NCBI GenBank assembly: GCA_029219385.1
Contig: JAQXTH010000034.1
Coordinates: 90,193-154,192 of the forward strand
Direction of reading: 5' to 3'
DNA length: 64,000 nucleotides
From: Prevotellaceae bacterium
GTDB taxonomy: Bacteria > Bacteroidota > Bacteroidia > Bacteroidales > Bacteroidaceae
A program made the position numbers and the translations under genes. The notes under the pieces were generated by a model. It was not told where the DNA came from, searched no databases, and was given only the letters and a program-made list of their open reading frames with translations. This document shows, one piece after another, positions 19,068 through 28,100 of the stretch. Positions within the stretch are counted from its first letter, which is position 1. Each line of letters starts with the position of its first letter.

Positions 19068-19502
19068 TTATTCTTTAATAATTTCATATTCAGCACCAAA
19101 CCATTCGTTTAGAGTATTGTCAACTTTATAGTTGACGTCGGGAGTGATACGCTCTTTTATCTTTTTATAAACAAACAGCATGGCTGCACCCTCGTCAAGA
19201 ACACCAAGCACCTTGAACACAGCACTCGGAATGAGGCTCACGGAAGAGATGGTGTAGAGAATAGCAGTATAGACAAGAACGCGGTCGAGGGTGGGAGTTT
19301 TTTCGTCGGTCATAACATAGTAGAATTGCAGCAACGGCTTCGCTGCCACACGTCTCACTTTGATAGCATATGGTCTAATCCATTTCATTACTTCATCAGC
19401 CTTACGCTTCCAATCCACATCTCCAATTTTCTTCATTAGTTCTTTGATGTCCTTGCCCATGATGCAATAGGCAAGAATAGTGATACAAATAATTGTTGTC
19501 AT
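19068..19502 (-). CDS. YkvA/DUF1232-like membrane protein
   Basis: TPTLDRVLVYTAILYTISSVSLIPSAVFKVLGVLDEGAAMLFVYKKIKERITPDV is typical of DUF1232. Confidence 0.7.
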   Translation of the reverse strand: MTTIICITILAYCIMGKDIKELMKKIGDVDWKRKADEVMKWIRPYAIKVRRVAAKPLLQFYYVMTDEKTPTLDRVLVYTAILYTISSVSLIPSAVFKVLGVLDEGAAMLFVYKKIKERITPDVNYKVDNTLNEWFGAEYEIIKE

Positions 19503-19759
19503 AATATTAACGAAATCGGTTTCTGCTTATTTAGAGTGTGCACAGATGAATTTTATATCATAGATAGTCAGAAAATAATAACTTATTGGGTATTCTTTCA
19601 GATAATTGCCATGAGTGTTAATATAATGCCATAGCATGGTATCGCTTGTTTTTCACCGACCTTGCATTTGTCGCTTTCGAAAGTCCATATTCCATCATAT
19701 TTACAAGAAATCTTTTATGCCCCATAAACATTATAGAATCCCCATTTCCCATGCTTTAG

Positions 19760-20332
19760 TTATGTGTTTGAGAAATTGATTTTGCAAATGGCGTTTTTTA
19801 ATTGATGAAATTGGTTTTCTTCAAATTCAATGCTTGAAACTCCATCCATAAGTGCTTGACCACTTTTCACTCCGCCCATTCCTGCAACTTGAGTAGAAGC
19901 ACCTCCTACGAGAGCACACGCGCCTGCTAGTAAACCTCCAACAATACCCGTGACATCTTTTTTATTTCGTTCCCACCAAGACGAATTGAACTGTATGGTG
20001 TTTATATTTTTTTGCAACTGTCTAACGTTATTATAATCTCTTTGATACCAATAGCATATCATTTCACCCAAATACGCTAATAATTGCCTATTTCTACATT
20101 CTTCAGATGTTGCTTTATGAAATAACTCAATTGCATTAGGGAAATGGGCATAAATCTCATAATTAGGCATTCTACCTAACCTTTGAAATAAAACCAATGC
20201 TTTTTCAAATGATGCGTTTACAGTCACTCTAGAAGCATATTGCTTTTTAATAAGAGATAAATATCTATTTATGCCTTCATTCGGAAATGTTTTATCGAAA
20301 ATAAGGAATATGAATTGCTCTAAATCTTCCAT
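19760..20332 (-). CDS. Hypothetical protein with Gly-rich (glycine-zipper-like) hydrophobic segment
   Basis: DVTGIVGGLLAGACALVGGASTQVAGMGGVKSGQALMDG. Confidence 0.5.
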   Translation of the reverse strand: MEDLEQFIFLIFDKTFPNEGINRYLSLIKKQYASRVTVNASFEKALVLFQRLGRMPNYEIYAHFPNAIELFHKATSEECRNRQLLAYLGEMICYWYQRDYNNVRQLQKNINTIQFNSSWWERNKKDVTGIVGGLLAGACALVGGASTQVAGMGGVKSGQALMDGVSSIEFEENQFHQLKNAICKINFSNT

Positions 20333-20338
20333 ACAATT

Positions 20339-20767
20339 TTATTCTACATCTTGGGTGTAAATAGTTTGTCCCATTGCCGTTGAGAAATCCTGTTGAAGAA
20401 CCTCCATTACATGAGTATCTAATTTTGATTGTTTAATCATACCCCATATTTGTGCCAATAATACCGGCCATAGAACCAGCATTGTTATCATTGTTGGAAT
20501 TGCTTGCTGTGCAAAAATACCAACTCCGGTTTTAACGAGTACGTTAGGTGATGTCGAATGCATTTCTATTTTTAGCGCAGATTTCATTCCAAGAATAGCT
20601 TTGAACATCCCTCCTTTTTTTATAGTGATATTCCATTTTCCATCTGAGATTTTTTGAGCATTTATATCAAAACCTTCTTGTTGCATTTGTTCTGAGAATT
20701 GTTTTGCTACTTTATCAATATAGCTGTCACAATTATAAAATATTTTAGATGAACTAAATTTTCCCAT
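20339..20767 (-). CDS. Hypothetical membrane protein
   Basis: Start moved to MGKFSSSKIF because the upstream part of the ORF overlaps the hairpin at 20801-20843; TM segment IPTMITMLVLWPVLLAQIWGMI. Confidence 0.5.
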   Translation of the reverse strand: MGKFSSSKIFYNCDSYIDKVAKQFSEQMQQEGFDINAQKISDGKWNITIKKGGMFKAILGMKSALKIEMHSTSPNVLVKTGVGIFAQQAIPTMITMLVLWPVLLAQIWGMIKQSKLDTHVMEVLQQDFSTAMGQTIYTQDVE

Positions 20768-20800
20768 AATGATTTGATTAAAAAAATTATAATTGTAGAA

Positions 20801-20843
20801 ACAGACTCTTACCAAATGTATACTTACAATGGTAAGAGTCTGT
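20801..20843 (-). terminator. 14-bp perfect stem hairpin between small ORFs
   Basis: ACAGACTCTTACCA (20801-20814) / TGGTAAGAGTCTGT (20830-20843). Confidence 0.65.
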
Positions 20844-20850
20844 ATAGTAT

Positions 20851-21186
20851 TTATTTTATATTATAAATATTTCGTTTATTAACTTGACGTTTTAAGAACA
20901 TTGCGTTTCGTTTGGGATCATGAAGGAGCATACCATATGCTAAGATTATAGCGGGATCCTTCATTTTAAGTGTATCTCTAAGGAATTTAACGTCGATGCC
21001 TTCAATAGGTTCGAATTTTCGAATCTTATTTGTCTCCAACCATTCCTCAAGCATTGCATAGGCATCGGGATTTTCAATATTTTTAAGATTGAGAAGGTTT
21101 TCCACAGTATTATCTAAACCAAACTCGGGAATATATCCACAATCAATCAATCTTTGTCTCAAATTGTTTTTATCTATTGTTTTCAT
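20851..21186 (-). CDS. Hypothetical protein (111 aa)
   Basis: Intact ORF, 4 bp from its neighbour in a collinear operon. Confidence 0.45.
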   Translation of the reverse strand: MKTIDKNNLRQRLIDCGYIPEFGLDNTVENLLNLKNIENPDAYAMLEEWLETNKIRKFEPIEGIDVKFLRDTLKMKDPAIILAYGMLLHDPKRNAMFLKRQVNKRNIYNIK

Positions 21187-21190
21187 ATTT

Positions 21191-22108
21191 TTAAGCCATT
21201 AAATTAATTCCGTCATTAAACATTTGACTAGTAACATTTCTAACGACAGTGTTGCCTGCATAGTTAGAATCAATCTCAAGAGGGTTATATGAATACCCCC
21301 AAGGATCGAAACATGTGGGTTCATCATAATTATATATAGCAGTTGCCACAGCCCACTCATTTCTTACTTCGTCAGAAACATCATGATAACCATTTATACA
21401 TTCGCTTTGATATTGATGACGTAATTCGTGAGTAACAGTATCCAAAATTTGGAAAGGTGTTGTATATTCTCCAATAAGTTGTTCAGATATATGAATCACA
21501 CCATCACCATTATTTGAACCGAGAACGCCAGGTTCCATCTCTTCAATGCATACGCCTTTGTAATTCTCCAATTCAAATGCTTCAGCAACTTTTTCTGCAT
21601 ACATGCAAGCAATATCCTTTCTTTCTTCAGGACTCATATTGCCCCATTCGGCAATAACACCAGGATTGAAGATTTCCAAAGCTGCCTCAGAACATTTCTC
21701 TAATCCAAATTCGCGTCCTTCTGTAATGCCTTCATTTAATTTTGCAGTCTCTGGGAATTGAATATCAGATAAGGATTTCTTTTCATTGTGTGTAAAAAAA
21801 TCTTTAACGTTCTCGTACACACCACAGCAATAATCCTTTATTCCCTCTGACACTTTTGTGCCAAATTCAACAATCGTTTCTTTAGCATTTTCCATAGCAT
21901 TGTTAAACACTTCTTTACAGTCTTGAATTTTTTCATTGACCGCAGGGATATCAGAAATACGCTGTATTCCATACGCAATTGCTCCAGCTTGACCTCCTGT
22001 CATTGCTCTCATCTCTTTTGTGTTGTCAATAATTTCTTGACTAACATCTTGGTTTGTAGACTCAATATTATTATTGAGTTCTTCCATGTTTTGAAATTCG
22101 TAACCCAT
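21191..22108 (-). CDS. Putative zinc metallopeptidase-like protein (HExxH)
   Basis: TVTHELRHQYQSE (HELRH); 305 aa. Confidence 0.5.
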   Translation of the reverse strand: MGYEFQNMEELNNNIESTNQDVSQEIIDNTKEMRAMTGGQAGAIAYGIQRISDIPAVNEKIQDCKEVFNNAMENAKETIVEFGTKVSEGIKDYCCGVYENVKDFFTHNEKKSLSDIQFPETAKLNEGITEGREFGLEKCSEAALEIFNPGVIAEWGNMSPEERKDIACMYAEKVAEAFELENYKGVCIEEMEPGVLGSNNGDGVIHISEQLIGEYTTPFQILDTVTHELRHQYQSECINGYHDVSDEVRNEWAVATAIYNYDEPTCFDPWGYSYNPLEIDSNYAGNTVVRNVTSQMFNDGINLMA

Positions 22109-22133
22109 TTTAGTATGTTTTAAATAATAAGAT

Positions 22134-22703
22134 TCACTTCACTGTTACCAGCCCTTTTTCAAAAATTTCTCCATTATATGTCCAATAAGGTGCTTCAACT
22201 ATGCATTCCTGACCAGGTTGAACAGATGTTGGTTTGTAATATTTTTTAATGGATTGATTACTCCATGTGATTGTTTTCTCATTTTGAGAACGAATACCGC
22301 ATTTTAATAAAATATTCATTATCTCAGTTGCTTTGTCCTTATAGAGTACAATATCCCATGTATTTCTATCTTTTGAAAATATAGAAAACCACTTTTTTAG
22401 TTCTTCATTGTTGCGAGCCGCAATAATTTGCTCAAGATTATTAAAATTAATTTCAGCAATATATAATTCAGAGGAACCATTTATAATGTCACATAAACTA
22501 TTCATTGTTCCAGAAAAATGTTTTATATGTAATGAAAATAGTTCTACAATACTATTGTTTTGTGTTCCTGTTTGTGAAGTCTGTATGACTTTTTTCTTCC
22601 TTAATTTATCTTTTTTATAAAATTGTACTATACAGTACCCTATACCAATAACGAACAGTCCTCCCAAAACAGGCCAAATTGGATTAATTGAATTTGTTGA
22701 CAT
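22134..22703 (-). CDS. Membrane-anchored hypothetical protein
   Basis: N-terminal TM PIWPVLGGLFVIGIGYCIVQFY then cytoplasmic domain. Confidence 0.5.
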   Translation of the reverse strand: MSTNSINPIWPVLGGLFVIGIGYCIVQFYKKDKLRKKKVIQTSQTGTQNNSIVELFSLHIKHFSGTMNSLCDIINGSSELYIAEINFNNLEQIIAARNNEELKKWFSIFSKDRNTWDIVLYKDKATEIMNILLKCGIRSQNEKTITWSNQSIKKYYKPTSVQPGQECIVEAPYWTYNGEIFEKGLVTVK

Positions 22704-22714
22704 AATGACTATAT

Positions 22715-25450
22715 TTATAAGTTAATAATTGGTTTCGCAATTTTTACCCAGGATGCTGCATCATCCAAATCTCCTGCAATGATTGCATTACCTTGTTCCA
22801 ATGTTGGAATAATGCCTTTTTGGTCATCTCTCAATGCGAGAGATTGAGCCATTACAGCACAATCGTCAATAGCTGCCATTCTATGACAAATTTTGTAATT
22901 GGTATTTTTTATCACATCAGGAATTAACTTAGTTGGAACTTGGTCTATTATCATAAAGCCTTCGCCAAGCGACCTAATTTCAGATAGCATATTTGAAAAT
23001 AGGTCAGCTACAACTTGTTGAGGATTTCCTGAACCTTCTGCAGCAAGACTTGGCTTTGATAATACATTATGAGCTTCCTCTATAACCGTTAGGTGCATTA
23101 GTTCATTAGCCTGTGCCATTTTCCTATATTGTTCATCATACGAATATGCAGATGTGCGATATTCATACAATGAAAGTAGAATCATTGACATGATTAAAGC
23201 CTTATCTTTGGCATTAGGTATTTTACTTAAATTGATAACACAATTCTGATTGAATAGTTTTGTATATGAAGTTGAAATATATTCATTTAATATTTTACCT
23301 CGTTTGCCTCTTGTTAAATACTTGAATCTGGTTTCAAGAGCTGCTACAAAACTATCTGTGACACGTTGCTCATATCCTCTATTTTGCAGTATACGTTTCG
23401 CTACACCCAAAGCTCCTTCCAACAATGGATATTTAGGCAACTGATCCATTTCTTCCTCTTCAAAATCATCTACCTTCTCCTTCAAATAAGCATATAATGC
23501 TTCATCCATGATAACAGGAAGAATATCTCCTGTTGGCAATGTCGCATTAATCAATGCTGTAATCTTTTCACACCGGGTTTGCATATCTATAGGAGCTCCA
23601 TCAATTGCTGCCGGTTGGAAAGGGTTTAGACGAAGGTTTGACAACATTGTTCCCTCAAACATTGATAATCCCGGCTCGAAGATTGTTATTCTTCGTTTTG
23701 CTTTCTCATTCTCAGGAAGATTTAATTTATCAATTTCTTGATTTTGTTTAATTGCCCAGCGTACCCATTCATCCTTGGCAGGTTCAATAATCAACACCGG
23801 TTTCTGTTTCTCAAGAACAGCATTTATAAGTGTCTTGCAAGTTGTAGTTTTTCCACATCCTGTAGAACCAACTATTAATGCGTGCCTAACAAGAGAATTG
23901 ACCGAGATGGTATAAGGATTATTTTGTACGATTCCTGTATCTACAATATTTCCTATTTTTACAAGTTCCTCGTTTGTATGATTTTTACCAGGGTTATTTG
24001 CAAAGCGTACGGCATTTTTCACAAAACGGATTCCTGGCACATCCTTACGTGGCAAAGATGTAAAAAGCGATAATTCCTCGGTATTTACAGGAGTACTAAC
24101 ATATTGATATGCTTTACCAAACATATGCCACTCATCTTCATCTTTAACAAATTCATTTGCATCTGGATTTAAGATGGGTATTAAGTTAAAATTCTTTATT
24201 GTATCTAAAGCAGATTTAGAATTGAATATATGTGTACGTATTGGTTCAACTCTTGTGTAATCTCCAGAGTAAACCGAACGTAATGTTCCAGTTATTAAAT
24301 CTACATTGTCAAGCGTGTCAGCTAAAATGTAAACACCTGCATTCCAAAAACCGATATCACGACCGGAACGCAATCTTTCACAATGTTTGTCTGTAAGCAT
24401 TTCAGAATATTGAGCAAACTTATTTAAATAGTCTTTAGCTACAGATTGGCTATAAGAAACACTATTACTTGTGGATAAACTTCTACTAAATCCAATATTC
24501 CCTTGTATGCCTAACGCTCGCATGAATACACTGATTGTGTTTTTTGCAGCTAATGCCGCAGGATTGGCGGATAATAATGCACCTGTAACAAGATTGGTTA
24601 AAGGGCCTAAATTACCTTGTCCTAATCCAAATCCAAAACCTCCGTTCATACCAGTATAACTACCTTCAGAGTAGGAGTGACTGCTACTTTCAGTAACATG
24701 ACGTGTGACTTCAGAATGTATATCACTACCTAATTGTTGATATTTTGCTATTATATCGGTTATTTGACTATCTGTTAAAGGATCTGCGATTACAATTAGT
24801 GAGTAATTTGCATTAATACCATTAGTATTTTTAAAACCAAATGCTAATTTGTCTAATGTTTGGAGCACTCCAAATTGAGTCCCTTTACGAAAAGAGGGAA
24901 TACCTGTAATTGCACCACAACAAGCAGAATATGAAATTTGTTTATTTATGGATTTAATATCTTTTCTGGAAACATCATCGCCAAGAGATAATTCTTTCAA
25001 ATCAATTCCAGGCATAGAACCGACCAATGCACATTTGCATTTTTTTAATTGTTCAGATATATTATTACCCTTTACTCCAAGATACAAATGTGTTTCTCCG
25101 TTACGTCTTTGCAAAAGGAATATCAATTTTTGTTTCCAAGCATGCAAAGAGGATAATACTCCTTGCCATCTTGATAATAAATCATAGTCGTCTATACGTA
25201 ACGGAGACACAGGTAACCGTTCTATACGAATCCAACCAATTTCTTCATATTCTGGCAATTCTATAATATTAAAATCCGTTCTTTGTGATACATCTTCTAA
25301 ATAAGAACGTTCTAACATATAGTCCATTAGTGGATTTGCTAAATCTACCGGTAATTCATAAATTGGTTTTTGCTTTTGCTTTAAGTTATCAATACTATCT
25401 TGAACATTAAAACAGTCTTTTCCAAAAAATCTTTTTAAGAATCTACTCAT
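22715..25450 (-). CDS. HerA/FtsK-superfamily (DUF87-like) ATPase, 911 aa
   Basis: Walker A ALIVGSTGCGKTTTCKTLI; Walker B LTVIEEAHNVLSK; EPAKDEW and SMILLSLYEYR context. Confidence 0.8.
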   Translation of the reverse strand: MSRFLKRFFGKDCFNVQDSIDNLKQKQKPIYELPVDLANPLMDYMLERSYLEDVSQRTDFNIIELPEYEEIGWIRIERLPVSPLRIDDYDLLSRWQGVLSSLHAWKQKLIFLLQRRNGETHLYLGVKGNNISEQLKKCKCALVGSMPGIDLKELSLGDDVSRKDIKSINKQISYSACCGAITGIPSFRKGTQFGVLQTLDKLAFGFKNTNGINANYSLIVIADPLTDSQITDIIAKYQQLGSDIHSEVTRHVTESSSHSYSEGSYTGMNGGFGFGLGQGNLGPLTNLVTGALLSANPAALAAKNTISVFMRALGIQGNIGFSRSLSTSNSVSYSQSVAKDYLNKFAQYSEMLTDKHCERLRSGRDIGFWNAGVYILADTLDNVDLITGTLRSVYSGDYTRVEPIRTHIFNSKSALDTIKNFNLIPILNPDANEFVKDEDEWHMFGKAYQYVSTPVNTEELSLFTSLPRKDVPGIRFVKNAVRFANNPGKNHTNEELVKIGNIVDTGIVQNNPYTISVNSLVRHALIVGSTGCGKTTTCKTLINAVLEKQKPVLIIEPAKDEWVRWAIKQNQEIDKLNLPENEKAKRRITIFEPGLSMFEGTMLSNLRLNPFQPAAIDGAPIDMQTRCEKITALINATLPTGDILPVIMDEALYAYLKEKVDDFEEEEMDQLPKYPLLEGALGVAKRILQNRGYEQRVTDSFVAALETRFKYLTRGKRGKILNEYISTSYTKLFNQNCVINLSKIPNAKDKALIMSMILLSLYEYRTSAYSYDEQYRKMAQANELMHLTVIEEAHNVLSKPSLAAEGSGNPQQVVADLFSNMLSEIRSLGEGFMIIDQVPTKLIPDVIKNTNYKICHRMAAIDDCAVMAQSLALRDDQKGIIPTLEQGNAIIAGDLDDAASWVKIAKPIINL

Positions 25451-25455
25451 ATTAA

Positions 25456-27153
25456 TTAATTTTTAAATGATACGACTTTTCGTGGATGATAAAAACCATC
25501 TTGACCTATAAAAATAACTTCACCACTAATGTTGATAGGTTTACCATCGTCTATTATAATTTTGCTCGTAGACGTTACGTCATATTTATTACCACCGAAG
25601 AAGAATTCTATTAATCCTAAATTTAAGCTTATATCTATTTTGTCAAATATATCTTTATTTAAAATTTCTCCTGTAAAAACCTTAAAGTATCCCCGGAAAT
25701 CATTATTAAGTTTTACTTGATAATCTGTTTGGATTAAACCAAGATTTACTGATACCTCTTTTTCACATGGAAGCACCATTCCTTGTGTTACGACCTCAAT
25801 AACTTCGCTTTCCTTATCATTAATTACTAATTGCATCCATATATTGTTTGCAGCAGAAGGACAGATTTCAATTGTGTCATCAATATAACATAATCCATTA
25901 GCGACACTTTCCTGTGGTTTAGGATCTAAAAAGCGTTCGATTCGATATGGTTCTTTTATTAATTTTTCAAATTTTACGTTGCTGACACTATTATTATTAT
26001 CATCATCTTTTATTTTCCCAATAGAACCAAAAACGCCTTCCCCATTGAATAGTTTTTGAACAGTATACCATTTACTGTGACCACCTGTTAAACACAGCAA
26101 ATCTATATCTTTTGCACCAATCCCATATAATGATTGGTATTTTTTAATTGCCGAACAAATCAGCCCATATAGATTGCGCCAATGTTGTTGCGTAAGAGAT
26201 TCAAATACTGCGCGGTCAAAATAGAATGATTTATTAACATCGTGACCTCCTGATTTACATCTAAGTAATTTAACAAAATCATCAGGAAGGTTTGATTTGT
26301 TGTCTAATTTTAGAGCGTTAGACATAAAGCCATCTTTCCATTTTTTAGCAGAGAGTTCTTCGAAATCACCTTCTTCTAAAATTACGTTATATTTTCTGCA
26401 ATATTGATGAACATAATCGTAGAGTAGTTGATCTATTTCTCTACCACCATTTAAACAAGGATTGTCAACAGGTGGATATGGAAGCATATGATCAAGTGTA
26501 TATTCACCATCATTTTTTACTAAAAATCTGAAGATAGTAATGTCACTCGTTCCTGCTCCCATATCAAGCATGAAAACATGTAAAGGTTTATCAACCTGCA
26601 ACAGTTTGCTCTCAACAAGACTACGTTTATGGTTGTGCAACATATTAAACATTGCAGCATTTGGCTCGTTTTGTCTAATTGGTTCATTTAGAGGCCTAAA
26701 TCCCGCTTCTTTAATAATATCCGCCATTGCATCGTTCATACTATGCTTCCATTTTGCAGGAAAACTAAATGCTAACTCATAGGGCTCATATTCAAGATCA
26801 GGTATTTGATTCTTTACTAATTTATAGATGTGTTCTTTAAAAAATTTTAGTATTAAATCCTCCGCTTGCTTTCTTTCTGGTGAATTTTTAGGCTGAAGCA
26901 AATCCATTTTAAAATTTATAAATAGTTGTCCTTGCGGTTCTTCTTGATTAAAAACAAAAGCGTGGTCGTTTATATATGCACTGATAGCCTCATGACCGTA
27001 TGCATAATATCCATTAGCACTTTTATAAACAGCAGTAGGGATAATTTTATTCCCATTACTGTCTATTATCTCTTTTGTTTCGTTATCACCATCATTACAA
27101 TACCGTACAACAGTAGTACTTGTACCAAAATCTATTCCGATTCTTCTTGCCAT
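25456..27153 (-). CDS. Hsp70/DnaK-like (actin-fold) ATPase
   Basis: RIGIDFGTSTTVVRY phosphate-1; VFMLDMGAGTSDITIFRF phosphate-2; LLCLTGGHSKW adenosine motif. Confidence 0.82.
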   Translation of the reverse strand: MARRIGIDFGTSTTVVRYCNDGDNETKEIIDSNGNKIIPTAVYKSANGYYAYGHEAISAYINDHAFVFNQEEPQGQLFINFKMDLLQPKNSPERKQAEDLILKFFKEHIYKLVKNQIPDLEYEPYELAFSFPAKWKHSMNDAMADIIKEAGFRPLNEPIRQNEPNAAMFNMLHNHKRSLVESKLLQVDKPLHVFMLDMGAGTSDITIFRFLVKNDGEYTLDHMLPYPPVDNPCLNGGREIDQLLYDYVHQYCRKYNVILEEGDFEELSAKKWKDGFMSNALKLDNKSNLPDDFVKLLRCKSGGHDVNKSFYFDRAVFESLTQQHWRNLYGLICSAIKKYQSLYGIGAKDIDLLCLTGGHSKWYTVQKLFNGEGVFGSIGKIKDDDNNNSVSNVKFEKLIKEPYRIERFLDPKPQESVANGLCYIDDTIEICPSAANNIWMQLVINDKESEVIEVVTQGMVLPCEKEVSVNLGLIQTDYQVKLNNDFRGYFKVFTGEILNKDIFDKIDISLNLGLIEFFFGGNKYDVTSTSKIIIDDGKPINISGEVIFIGQDGFYHPRKVVSFKN

Positions 27154-27197
27154 AATTTTAATTTATTTTATTTTATGTTATTTTACAATAATATATC

Positions 27198-28097
27198 CTA
27201 CATATATGTTACATTAATATTACATTCTTCATCAAAACTTGCACTAATAACTTTATTGTTAGGTTCTATTTTTGTTGACTTAAGTATTCCATCTTTATAC
27301 AGGATCATAATATCAGTCCCCTTTGCTTTTATATAAAGAGCCTCTTTGTTTTGCTCAAATATAAATTTTTGTTGCATAATTCGATCGCTCATTATTCTAG
27401 GTTTTCCATGTGAGTCAATATAAATATATCCATCGTCTGTTACAGCAAATGATATGACATCTTTATATAGCATCTGTTTTCCTGTGAATATAGTTTTAAC
27501 ATTCAGTGATGAAAAGAAATTACCTTCTTCAGAAACTAAATTCAAATCATATAGATTATTTTGTAGGTGTGTAGGCATAAATTCTATAAATAAATTTTCA
27601 ACCTCTGTCACATAAGTAAAATCTGTAGCGTATAGGGTAATGCTATCCTTTGTTCCAATTGTTATTATGGCAGGTTTATTGGAAATTCCATATACTTCTA
27701 TCTTATGGTAACGAAGATTTATATTATCAAATGTTTCATTGGTATATGACGGCAAATCCAATCTTGTGCCAGCCTGAACTCTAATAATTGGGTTTGATAA
27801 ATTAGGAATACTTTCATGCTCTTCTATCTCCTCATTTCTAATAGGACGATCTATAAGTACCTCCAAAGCGTGAATCCCATTTTGGATTATTGATTCTTCA
27901 GCATCTTTATCTTCATTAATCCAGGTGACAATATTATGATATGCATTTAGAAGTTCATTATTCCAATAATAAACTTTAGATGGATGCATATCACGGATAA
28001 ATTGTCTTCTATTTTCCCAGAATTCATTGTAATCAAAATGTTTGGCAAAATCAGGAAGAGTTACTATCAGGTTATTCTTTAGTTTCATTTTCCTCAA
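27198..28097 (-). CDS. Hypothetical protein, C-terminal beta-repeat-like region
   Basis: Intact 299-aa ORF in the operon; repeated DGYIYIDSHG / DIMILYKDGILKS beta-like motifs. Confidence 0.5.
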   Translation of the reverse strand: MRKMKLKNNLIVTLPDFAKHFDYNEFWENRRQFIRDMHPSKVYYWNNELLNAYHNIVTWINEDKDAEESIIQNGIHALEVLIDRPIRNEEIEEHESIPNLSNPIIRVQAGTRLDLPSYTNETFDNINLRYHKIEVYGISNKPAIITIGTKDSITLYATDFTYVTEVENLFIEFMPTHLQNNLYDLNLVSEEGNFFSSLNVKTIFTGKQMLYKDVISFAVTDDGYIYIDSHGKPRIMSDRIMQQKFIFEQNKEALYIKAKGTDIMILYKDGILKSTKIEPNNKVISASFDEECNINVTYM

Positions 28098-28100
28098 ATC

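Noticed and set aside
19540-19759. Short peptide frames (e.g. ..CKYDGIWTFESDKCKVGEKQAIPCYGIILTLMAII) between two small genes
   Set aside because: No start codon or family recognised; could be gene debris, but not supportable.
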